Shown one piece after another: positions 8,322-15,967 of a stretch of DNA of 64,000 nt (its first letter is position 1; the number at the start of each line of letters is the position of its first letter). Source of the DNA: Mycobacterium sp. OAS707. GTDB lineage: Bacteria > Actinomycetota > Actinomycetes > Mycobacteriales > Mycobacteriaceae. The notes beneath the pieces were generated by a model that was not told the origin of the DNA, made no database searches, and saw nothing but the letters and a program-made list of their open reading frames with translations. Location of the stretch: NCBI RefSeq assembly GCF_014873705.1, contig NZ_JADBDS010000005.1, forward strand, positions 124,001-188,000. Reading direction: 5' to 3'. A program made the translations under genes and the position numbers.

Positions 8322-9328
8322 GCCGGTTCCCCCGCGGGTTGGCGGCCCCCAACCGGGTCCGGTGAGGACGGTTCGTCCAGCGAGACACCGTTGACGGTGC
8401 GCCGTTGATCGGCTGAGGCTGCGTAGGCCAGTCGTCGCGCTTGCGCGATCGAGCCAAGCGGCAGGTGTTCGGCGGGTACCCGCCAGATGTTGAACGCCAG
8501 GTTTTCGGCGAACTGAGCCTGACCGGCAGCGGTGATGTTCTGTCGGGGCAGCAGCAAGTCAGCGACTTCTATCGGTTGGCTTTGCGCCTCGTTCCACGGC
8601 ACCGTCGCATCGTCGATGGGCATGGTGGCGGGATCGGTTTGAATCTGAACGGTCAGCGCGAAGCGGGCGTCGCCAGACTTCAGGCGCGCAGCGAGATCAG
8701 CTCCGAGATAGTCCCGGTCGCTGGGTGTTTGAGTCAGCGGCGCGTCTTCGATGGGCGGAGTCAGCTTGTACTTGACGACGTAGTCGGATCCCAGATGAAA
8801 CGGGACCCCGCTCCAATACGGGGTGCCGAGCACGCTGGCCACCGGCTTGGCCATGTCGCGGAGAATCGCCGCGGTCGCCGGGTGGGCTTGCAGGTAGGGC
8901 CCGTAGTCGCCGTCGACGACGCCCGCGCGGGTGAATTCGCACATATCGGTGGCCGTCGCCACGAAAAAGACGTCGTGGTTCTGCATCAGCAGATCCATCG
9001 TGGTGTCGCTCGTCTTGCCGATGGACATGGGCCCGGAGACGCCGAACAGCTTCACCCCAATTCCCAACGTGGACTTGAAGTCCGGTGCACGCGGCGGCGT
9101 GTCGGAGGAGAACCGCACCCACGCCGGCACCTCGGTGGCGGCGAACAGACCCACACGCAGATCCTCGGGAATGCCGGGGCGCATCCGTAGCACGCCGCGC
9201 GCGGCGCCGTGAACCTTGTGGAACACGGTGCGCAGCGCGGGGCGTTCGCCGGCGTCGATGCGTTTCTTCTGGACGATGTCGACGAACATCTGCTTGAGGT
9301 TGTCTGCCGCATGCGCTGCGCAGTCCAT
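8318..9328 (-). CDS. Catalase-family haem protein
   Basis: 336 residues with a GAGGAGA site before the ATG. It has the shortened catalase core: distal His in KVHGAARG near residue 40, FSSDTPP and LGIGVKLFGV, then MQNHDVFFVATA with the distal Asn region, and a C-terminal haem-Tyr-like segment (ARRLAYAASADQRR). Members are shorter than true catalases and may act as catalases, peroxidases or oxygenases. Its coupling to a peroxide-making oxidase suggests peroxide removal or use. It is the first gene of the overlapping catalase-LodA-LodB triplet. Confidence 0.85.
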   Translation of the reverse strand: MDCAAHAADNLKQMFVDIVQKKRIDAGERPALRTVFHKVHGAARGVLRMRPGIPEDLRVGLFAATEVPAWVRFSSDTPPRAPDFKSTLGIGVKLFGVSGPMSIGKTSDTTMDLLMQNHDVFFVATATDMCEFTRAGVVDGDYGPYLQAHPATAAILRDMAKPVASVLGTPYWSGVPFHLGSDYVVKYKLTPPIEDAPLTQTPSDRDYLGADLAARLKSGDARFALTVQIQTDPATMPIDDATVPWNEAQSQPIEVADLLLPRQNITAAGQAQFAENLAFNIWRVPAEHLPLGSIAQARRLAYAASADQRRTVNGVSLDEPSSPDPVGGRQPAGEPA

Positions 9329-9476
9329 GGTGTCTCCTCGGCCAAGTGCTCACTACGGATGCCGGGCTTGCCGAAGTCAGTATCGTGCGCGGCGCAGCGA
9401 TGATCGCGAGTAGTCGACTACGTGAGTTTCCTGCTGCGGCAAGCAGTGCGCGGGCGGCACGCGACCGCCGTCTGGC

Positions 9477-10064
9477 TCAGGCTTCCAGGATGATCGCGGT
9501 GATCGTTCCGGTGGTTGAGGCCACCAGCGCTCCCCCGCCACCAGCGATGGCGCCGCCAAGGCCGTCGGCCAAGCCGACGCCGAGGAGAAAGCTGGTCGCG
9601 TCGAACGCGAAGTGACGCGGGTACAGAAACTCCGCCGGCGGATACAACGGCGAATAGATCGTGTCGGCGCCGTCTTGGTACATCTCCTCCACGAACGCAA
9701 GGTTGTCGGCGAGCTGTGGCACCCGTGCACGGGTGGCTTGGACCACCTTGATGACATCGTCGAGCGATTTGTTCTGGATGTCCTCCTCGAGTTGATCCAG
9801 CGCTTCGCGGACCTCGCCGGAGACGTTGTCCTTCTGCGCGGTGATGGCGGGCAGCATGTCCAACGCCCGCTGCACGACATCGCGGACCTCGTCGTCGAAC
9901 GCGCGAACCTGCAGCGCGGCTTCGAGCACTTCCCGTTCCGTCGGCGCTTGCCCCTTCGGGGTGGCGAGGTAGTGCACGACATGCAGCGGGTATTGCATGA
10001 ACGCCTGCATCACCTTGGTGTGCTCGGCGGCGGTGATCTCGGATTTCGCGGTGGTGACCGTCAT
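9477..10064 (-). CDS. Unknown protein with Gly-rich hydrophobic C-terminus
   Basis: 195 residues; a strong AGGAGAGG precedes the ATG. Residues 1-130 are mainly helical and acidic. Residues ~135-155 are aromatic and proline rich (YSPLYPPAEFLYPRHF). The last ~35 residues are small and hydrophobic (LADGLGGAIAGGGGALVAS). A Gly/Ala tail of this type occurs in membrane-inserting peptides and some bacteriocin precursors, but no double-Gly leader is clear. It lies 149 bases upstream of the catalase-like gene on the same strand and may head that operon. I recognise no family. Confidence 0.65.
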   Translation of the reverse strand: MTVTTAKSEITAAEHTKVMQAFMQYPLHVVHYLATPKGQAPTEREVLEAALQVRAFDDEVRDVVQRALDMLPAITAQKDNVSGEVREALDQLEEDIQNKSLDDVIKVVQATRARVPQLADNLAFVEEMYQDGADTIYSPLYPPAEFLYPRHFAFDATSFLLGVGLADGLGGAIAGGGGALVASTTGTITAIILEA

Positions 10065-10286
10065 GGCCTCTCCTTTGTCGGTGAACCGGCGACTTCGATG
10101 CTATTGATGTTGACTGCTGCGTTAAATAGGGGATTTCCCGACATTTTGCAGGTCACGGACGGCTGTGCTCGCGCGGGCGTGCGGAGGTGTTTGCTGCATG
10201 CCCGACGCGCACCGCCGCGCGCGCTTATCCTGGTAGTCGTTGGAGTGGCTGTCGGCTCAGTGAGGCGACGGGCCGAAGGAGTGGTC

Positions 10287-10625
10287 ATGGCTGGTAAGTC
10301 GGGTAGCAAAATCAGCCCTGCGCTGCAGGAGCGTCTCGAATCGGTCGCACCCGACGAGGCGATGGAGGTGGTGGTGCAACTCGAGCCGCCACAGATTCCC
10401 ACACAGGGATCGCGCGCCGAGCGTATCGACGCCACCAAGACCAAATTCGACCGCACCTTGACGGACTTGACGGGCAAGGTCTCCACAGCGGGCGGCAAGG
10501 TGCTTTCGGGGGCCTGGATCAACTCGACGGCACGGGTTCTGGCCACCCCCGACCAGATCAAGACTCTGGCAGGCGATGACCATATCCAGGCGATTGACTC
10601 GCCGGTCACGCTGCAACCCGACTGA
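10287..10625 (+). CDS. Stand-alone subtilisin propeptide-like (I9-type) inhibitor
   Basis: 112 residues; GAAGGA precedes the ATG. The order of elements (EVVVQLEPP, a helix with FDRTLTDL, then GKVLSGAWINSTARVLATPDQIKTLAGDDHIQAIDSP, quoted here as adjoining segments GAWINSTARVLAT and IKTLAGDDHIQAID) is that of the peptidase inhibitor I9 fold, which normally forms the prosegment of subtilases. No protease domain follows. The gene converges on the subtilase gene with a 10-base gap. The simplest reading is a trans-acting chaperone or inhibitor for that enzyme. No secretion signal is seen. Confidence 0.75.
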   Translation: MAGKSGSKISPALQERLESVAPDEAMEVVVQLEPPQIPTQGSRAERIDATKTKFDRTLTDLTGKVSTAGGKVLSGAWINSTARVLATPDQIKTLAGDDHIQAIDSPVTLQPD

Positions 10626-10635
10626 TCACGGCTGG

Positions 10636-12075
10636 TTACTTCAGCTGCAGCAGGCCGCGGCCCTGCTCGTTGGTGGTGAATCCCTTGAGCTTCTTCGTCG
10701 AGCCCAGCAGTTGATCGCGCACCTGATCCGGTGTGAGGTGGGGGTTCTGCTGCAGCAGTAGCGCGACCGCGCCGGTCACTTGCGGAGCGGCGTAACTCGT
10801 GCCGTAGCCGGCATCACCGAAGCCGCCGCCGACGAGGCAGCAGTCCAGTCGGGGCCCGTTGAGTTCGCCACCGGGTGCCACAAGGTGCGGACGGGTGCGC
10901 CGCAGCGCCGGTCCGCGACTGCTGTAGTCGCCGACCCGGGTGCCGTCGAGGGTGGTGCCGCCGACCACGATGATCCCTTCGGCTTCGGCGGGTGTGGTCA
11001 TCGTCGAGGCGCGAGGTCCGTCGTTGCCCGCGCTCTTGATCACTACCATGCCCAGCGCCCACGCGTTGTCGACGGCGAGGGCTTCTCGGCTCTTGGTTTT
11101 GGAGACCGGTCCGGCTCCCCACGAGCAGTTCGCCACGGCCGCACCGTCTTCCAGGGCCTGCTGGATGGCCAGAGCGCCGGCGTGGTCGTCTGCGTGCAGC
11201 GCGCGGACGGTGGCCAGCACCTTGTAGTTGTAGATGGTCGCGCCGGGGGCGATGCCGCCGTTGGTGGGGTCGTCGGCGGCGATGAGGCCGCCGACGGCCG
11301 TTCCGTGAAAGTCCGGCGTTCCCCACGGCTCGGTGGTGTAGTTGCGCCGCTGCACGACGCGCCCCTGCAACGCGGGATGTTTGGCGGCGATTTCGGAGTC
11401 GATGACCGCCACCGTGATGCCGGCGCCGGTGAGGCCGGTTCTGGTGAGGTAGTCGGGTAGCCCGATGGCGACCTGGTTGACGGCGGCCGCTTCGGGCTGC
11501 AATTGGCGCGGCATGTCGATCGACGTCACCGCGGGGTCGGCTGTCACGTCGGCAAGGGCGTCGGGCCCCGCCCAGGTGCGCATGGTGCGGTTGAGCCAGC
11601 AGACTTGGGTGATCAGCGATTGGATCTGCGGCCAGCCCAGGAAGTCTGGTGAGAGCCCGACCGTCGTGGTCGACAGCCGCTCGATCTCGGTGTAGACCGA
11701 CGACATCGCCTGGTAGCTGGCGGTGCGTACCCGGTTGACCGCGCTCGCGCGGTCGATGTGCTGCGGCTCTTTGCCCCGCGCGCCGCGGCCGCGGGATGCA
11801 GACCGCGCCGCGTCGGGTGTGTCGTCGAGCACCTTCAGTGTGGCGGGCGGATCGAATTCGACGACAGTGGCAAGCGGCTGCTTGCTGGGCGCCACGGCTG
11901 GCATCGCCTCCAGCGCCAGTCCACGCATGCCGGGACTGGGCTGTCCGGATGGTCGCCGGTAGACGGCCAAACAGAAAGCGTCGGAGGCCTTTTCGGCCAA
12001 GGCGCTGCCATACAGCCGCTTGGTGTAGGCCCGCGCATCTTTGCGCTCTTCGGTGTCCGTCAGTGCCGTTGTCAT
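10636..12075 (-). CDS. S8 family (subtilisin-like) serine peptidase
   Basis: 479 residues from the ATG at 12075, preceded by AAGGAG. The catalytic triad is complete: Asp226 in VAVIDSE, His257 in DFHGTAVGG and Ser427 in GTSYAAPQ, with the oxyanion Asn in SAGNDGP. About 200 residues precede the catalytic domain, with no I9 prosegment or signal peptide; the missing prosegment may be supplied by the convergent I9-like gene. It follows the PLD-like gene by 22 bases and appears to end the tyrosinase-DUF2182-PLD-subtilase run. It may process or degrade proteins of this locus, or act outside the cell by an unknown export route. Confidence 0.88.
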   Translation of the reverse strand: MTTALTDTEERKDARAYTKRLYGSALAEKASDAFCLAVYRRPSGQPSPGMRGLALEAMPAVAPSKQPLATVVEFDPPATLKVLDDTPDAARSASRGRGARGKEPQHIDRASAVNRVRTASYQAMSSVYTEIERLSTTTVGLSPDFLGWPQIQSLITQVCWLNRTMRTWAGPDALADVTADPAVTSIDMPRQLQPEAAAVNQVAIGLPDYLTRTGLTGAGITVAVIDSEIAAKHPALQGRVVQRRNYTTEPWGTPDFHGTAVGGLIAADDPTNGGIAPGATIYNYKVLATVRALHADDHAGALAIQQALEDGAAVANCSWGAGPVSKTKSREALAVDNAWALGMVVIKSAGNDGPRASTMTTPAEAEGIIVVGGTTLDGTRVGDYSSRGPALRRTRPHLVAPGGELNGPRLDCCLVGGGFGDAGYGTSYAAPQVTGAVALLLQQNPHLTPDQVRDQLLGSTKKLKGFTTNEQGRGLLQLK

Positions 12076-12097
12076 TGGGGTGCTCCTTATCTCGCGG

Positions 12098-13456
12098 TCA
12101 GACTTCTCGGTAATCGCCGGGTTCGACTTTGACGAATCCGCCGGCGCGCAGCGCCTCGGGTGCAATGGCCTCCGGTGTCACGTTGGTTCCGGTGAAGGTC
12201 TGATCGGGGCTCTTGAACGCGGTGCTCCAGTCGGTTTCGAAGATGGGCGTGAAGTATTCGGCGATGTCGGCGTCGGGCACCCACAGTCCGGCTTCCCTGT
12301 TCTTGGTGACCGCGAAGTCCGACCAGTTCTGGGAGCTGATCAGCACCGCGGCGCGATCGACGATGACCATCTTGTTGTGGCAGTGGACGTATCGGTCCGT
12401 GTTGATGTAGCGGATGTGTGTGCCCAGCTTGAGCCCGAAGTCATCGGCGAGCATTTCCAGGTTCTTGTGCTCGGCGTCCAAATCGCCCCTACTGAACACC
12501 CTGCCGAGCACGATGCGTACTTTCAGGCGTGGGTTGGCCTCGCGCGCGGTGGCGATGGCGCCCAGCAGTTCACGCACCTCTGGTTGCTTGGCCTTGATGT
12601 ATTGCTGCTCGATGTCGATCGAGGTGGTGGCGGCCTCGAGCAGCGGGGGCATTACCGTCATGTAGTTGTCGGGGCTGGTCACCGGTTGCAGGCGCAGCGG
12701 GCCGCTGAGATTGAAGCGCCTGCTAGCGAACAGCTTTGCCGGCCGCTTGGTGGGGGCTGCCTCGAGCAGGATTGCCTCTGGGGGCGGCGCGGCTTCGGGC
12801 GCGAGGCCTCCCGCGGCGTCGGTGGCAGCAGCCATGTCCGCGCGCAGGATGTCGGTGAACAGCTTGGCCAGTGGCTTGGAGCGCACCGCCAGGCCGGTGT
12901 CGCGGTTACCGGTGCGAAAGTGGGGGCCGGCCACGCCGTCTTGTTCGTTGAGCGGGACGGAGTTCGCGCTGTAGTTGCCGCTTTGCACCAGGGTCCATTC
13001 GTCGTCGATGACGATGACCTTCTCGTGTGAGGATGCGAACAGGTGGATGTTGGGGTTCGCGCAGGATGGCGCCGAGACGGCGTCGACCCCGATGTCGGCC
13101 AGATCTGCGAAGAGTTTTTTCTCGTCCGCCCCGTCGATGTCGAGCATCAGCGCCACCTTCACTCCGCGGGCCAGCGCGTCGAGCACCAGCTGCTTGATGT
13201 ATGCGGCGGTGAAGTCGTAGATGCCGATCAGGATGGATTTCTTCGCATTGTCGAAGAGCTGCTTGGTCACCGCGTACGTCGAGTCGGGTGAGGCGTAGGC
13301 GATGATGTCGCTTTGCACCGAGACGCTGGGAATCTTGCGCTTCTGGTATCCCCCGAGCTGACACTGTCGCGGCACCATCTCCAGCTCGATGAGCCCTTGT
13401 GCCTCTGGGTTGATCGCGCCATCGCGCGCGGTTGATTTGACGGCCCATGTCGGCAT
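12098..13456 (-). CDS. Phospholipase D-like protein with two HKD motifs
   Basis: 452 residues. Two full HxKxxxxD motifs are visible: His144 in HEKVIVID and His360 in HNKMVIVD, each followed by the expected Ser/Asn-rich segment (SGNYS; SSQNWS). The two-motif layout is that of a monomeric PLD-superfamily enzyme: phospholipase, transphosphatidylase or nuclease. No signal peptide or membrane helix is evident. It sits between DUF2182 and the subtilase on one strand with short gaps. A membrane-attacking or nucleic-acid-cleaving role beside the oxidases is plausible but not determined. Confidence 0.88.
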   Translation of the reverse strand: MPTWAVKSTARDGAINPEAQGLIELEMVPRQCQLGGYQKRKIPSVSVQSDIIAYASPDSTYAVTKQLFDNAKKSILIGIYDFTAAYIKQLVLDALARGVKVALMLDIDGADEKKLFADLADIGVDAVSAPSCANPNIHLFASSHEKVIVIDDEWTLVQSGNYSANSVPLNEQDGVAGPHFRTGNRDTGLAVRSKPLAKLFTDILRADMAAATDAAGGLAPEAAPPPEAILLEAAPTKRPAKLFASRRFNLSGPLRLQPVTSPDNYMTVMPPLLEAATTSIDIEQQYIKAKQPEVRELLGAIATAREANPRLKVRIVLGRVFSRGDLDAEHKNLEMLADDFGLKLGTHIRYINTDRYVHCHNKMVIVDRAAVLISSQNWSDFAVTKNREAGLWVPDADIAEYFTPIFETDWSTAFKSPDQTFTGTNVTPEAIAPEALRAGGFVKVEPGDYREV

Positions 13457-13496
13457 CGTGGTTATCCCCTGTGTCGGTGTCTGTTTCGGGTTGTGG

Positions 13497-14273
13497 CTAA
13501 GTGAAAGTGGTCAGGATCGCCGTCGCCGTGAGCGCGGCGGCCACTGGGCGCACGATGCGGTCGGGCCGCGACATGAACTTCTCCGCGACGATGGCCGCGG
13601 TCATCGGCAACATCAGCCACAAGGTGATCAGGTGACCGGCGACGAGCATCGCGCACATCAGCGCCCAGCAGGCGCCGATACACCATCGCGCGTGGGTCAG
13701 TCCGCGCGCCAGGCAGGCGACGTCGGCACGCCAGCCTTGCGGCGGCACGGGCCGCACGCGGTGGCATGCGCGCAGCGACCGCACCTTCCAGCCCGTCAGC
13801 TCCCACACTGCCGCCAGGACCAGTGCGATCGGCAGCAGCCACCGCGGCCAGTGGCCGACCTGCGACGCCACACCAATGGTCAAGGCCCCCAGCAAGATCC
13901 ATGGTGCGAGGTATCCCGCAACGAACAGGGCCTGAGCGCGCTGGCGCCGGTGCCAGCGCGAGCCCAGTGCGATCGACCGTGCTGCGGGCAGGATCGTGGG
14001 CAGCATCATCGCGACCACCATCAGGGTCCAATGCGGCACCGATGGTGGTGCGATGGGTGTTTCCGGCCCGGATGGGAGCAGCACGCCATGGCCGTGGCCG
14101 GGCAAGTGTGAGGCGTGCTGGGCGAGATCGCCTGCACAGAGCGCGAACAGCGCCATCCACACCGCGACGGCGACCACGGCCAGCGGCCACTCGGGATATC
14201 GCCAGCGGGCATTGCGCGAGGCCACGATCAAGTCGCGGCCAGCGGCGCGCAACGGGCTTTCTGTGGTCGTCAT
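13497..14273 (-). CDS. DUF2182 integral membrane protein
   Basis: 258 residues from the ATG at 14273, only 13 bases after the tyrosinase stop. Multiple hydrophobic helices are visible: ~28-48, ~82-98, ~120-140, ~145-165, ~198-230 and the C-terminus. Motifs WTLMVVAMMLPTILPAA and ARWCIGACWALMCAMLVAG are characteristic of DUF2182, described as predicted metal-binding membrane proteins. A His-rich loop (QHASHLPGHGHG) faces one side near residues 54-66. Next to a copper enzyme, copper handling is an attractive but untested idea. Confidence 0.8.
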   Translation of the reverse strand: MTTTESPLRAAGRDLIVASRNARWRYPEWPLAVVAVAVWMALFALCAGDLAQHASHLPGHGHGVLLPSGPETPIAPPSVPHWTLMVVAMMLPTILPAARSIALGSRWHRRQRAQALFVAGYLAPWILLGALTIGVASQVGHWPRWLLPIALVLAAVWELTGWKVRSLRACHRVRPVPPQGWRADVACLARGLTHARWCIGACWALMCAMLVAGHLITLWLMLPMTAAIVAEKFMSRPDRIVRPVAAALTATAILTTFT

Positions 14274-14286
14274 GGCGGCCGGGCTG

Positions 14287-15705
14287 CTATTGAAAGTGCA
14301 CGCTGACCTGGCCGACGTCCACACTTCCCGGCCGCTGCTGGCCGCCCGGCGCCCGTTGATCAGCCTCCACCTCCACTGCCGGCGGGCGGACATATAGCGG
14401 TACGAACCGGACGCTGACGTGATCGCTCCACTGCCCCTTCGCTTTCAGGGCGCGGTAGAGGTCGGTGATGTCAAAGACCAGTTGCATGCCCTCCGGATGG
14501 TCGTGTCGCGGGTCGGGAAGCGCTTCGATGCCGAACGTGGAGGCCGTGCCGACGTAGTGGTCGTCGGGTGTCTCGGGGTCGTCGTCGGGGACGTTGAGAT
14601 ACACCGCGTAGGGCACGTGCGGAGTGTCTTTGCTGGTGAGGTCGCCGAGGCGCAGATAGACCCGGGTCGGCTCGGCTTCGGCCTCCAAAGGGCCTGACGG
14701 CGCGCCGATTCCGAAGCCGACGTCGACGGTGTCCCCGCTCAACTTCACCGATTTGTCGGTGGCGCCGACGAGTTGGGCGGGATGGTCGGGTTCGGGTTCC
14801 ATGGCTTCCTCCCCCAGCGGCGCGGAGATGTCGTCATATTTGTAGTTCAGCTGTGTCGCGGGGTCGAGCACTTGGGACGCGGTCATCACGACGTCGTGGC
14901 CTGTCGCGTCGTGGAAGTGGAACTGCTGGCCGCCCAGCCAGTCTGGGTCGGTGGTGTTGGCCCGGCCCTGCCCCGATCCAAGCCACACCTGCCAGAGGCG
15001 GTCGATGTTCGCGTGGTGGAGCCAGAAGATCGGATCTGCGGGGGCGGTGTTGAGCTGGCTCATGTTCACCCCGACCGAGTTGTGCACCGAGCCGTGCGGG
15101 ACCGCTTCCAGCGGGCCGGCACCGCGGGGCTGGTAATGCATGAATGCCGTCTTCGAGCCGCCGAAGCCGGGTGCGAAGTTGCTGGTTTGGAAGTGGCGGG
15201 GTCGAAGTGCCGTGTCAATGAGAACCGCTCTGGGGTCGAGGGTTTCGCCGTTGTTGAGGAATCGGGTGGCGTCGAACAACGGGTTGCGCTGACCGTCCAG
15301 CTTCGGTTCGGCAAATGCGGGCGGCAGCGCCAGCGTTTGCTCGTCCTTGGAGTAGTTCCAATACGGCAGCGCCCAGCTCGCCTTCGTATCGGCGTCGATG
15401 GTCGCGTCCTGCGTGATCACCGCGCGCAGGATCGCCTCGTAGTGGAACAGGTACATCCGGTGCCACGGCAGAAAGAACCACGTGCCGTGCTGGCATTTGT
15501 TGAGGAAGTTGTCGTGTGCGGGAGCGCTGTCCTCCCAGTGGATGGCCCTCTGATAGCCCCACCTGGTCGGGTCGTTCTTGTGCGCCTGGTCTTTGTCGCG
15601 GGCTTGGAGCACACCGACGGCGCGTGCATAGGCGCGGATGACAGGATGCCAGACGTCCTGTTGCGACAGCGTCCAAATGTCCTGGCGAATGCGTGGCTTG
15701 GCCAT
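14287..15705 (-). CDS. Tyrosinase / polyphenol oxidase (type-3 copper)
   Basis: 472 residues. The copper-A region has the CQHGTWFFLPWHRMYLFHYE-type block near 72-91 (segments CQHGTWF and PWHRMYLFHYE), and copper-B has HGSVHNSVG plus DPIFWLHHANIDRLW near 235-250. The C-terminal ~170 residues form an extra beta-rich part with RVYLRLGDL and VPYAVYLN, as in plant-type polyphenol oxidases and some larger bacterial enzymes. It should hydroxylate monophenols or oxidise o-diphenols to quinones. No Tat signal and no MelC1-type caddie gene are seen. It heads the tyrosinase-DUF2182-PLD-subtilase run. Confidence 0.92.
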   Translation of the reverse strand: MAKPRIRQDIWTLSQQDVWHPVIRAYARAVGVLQARDKDQAHKNDPTRWGYQRAIHWEDSAPAHDNFLNKCQHGTWFFLPWHRMYLFHYEAILRAVITQDATIDADTKASWALPYWNYSKDEQTLALPPAFAEPKLDGQRNPLFDATRFLNNGETLDPRAVLIDTALRPRHFQTSNFAPGFGGSKTAFMHYQPRGAGPLEAVPHGSVHNSVGVNMSQLNTAPADPIFWLHHANIDRLWQVWLGSGQGRANTTDPDWLGGQQFHFHDATGHDVVMTASQVLDPATQLNYKYDDISAPLGEEAMEPEPDHPAQLVGATDKSVKLSGDTVDVGFGIGAPSGPLEAEAEPTRVYLRLGDLTSKDTPHVPYAVYLNVPDDDPETPDDHYVGTASTFGIEALPDPRHDHPEGMQLVFDITDLYRALKAKGQWSDHVSVRFVPLYVRPPAVEVEADQRAPGGQQRPGSVDVGQVSVHFQ

Positions 15706-15967
15706 GGGTTAGTCACCGTTCTGCATTGAGATACGGACGGCGAGGATCGTGGCTTGCGCGCAATTCAGTCGACGATGCCGAACGTTACTTCTGTTAAGCA
15801 ACTTTCGAGGCCCCCTCGCCCGCAAGTGGATGCGGTCCCCTCCTACAGAGGATGACAGTGAAGGCGCGTGGGCACATGCGTATCCGACTACTTGTTTTTG
15901 GCCGCCGGCGTCATCGGCCAGTCAAAGGCGACTCGTCGGCCGGCCGTCGTCAGTACCGTCGCGTCTC

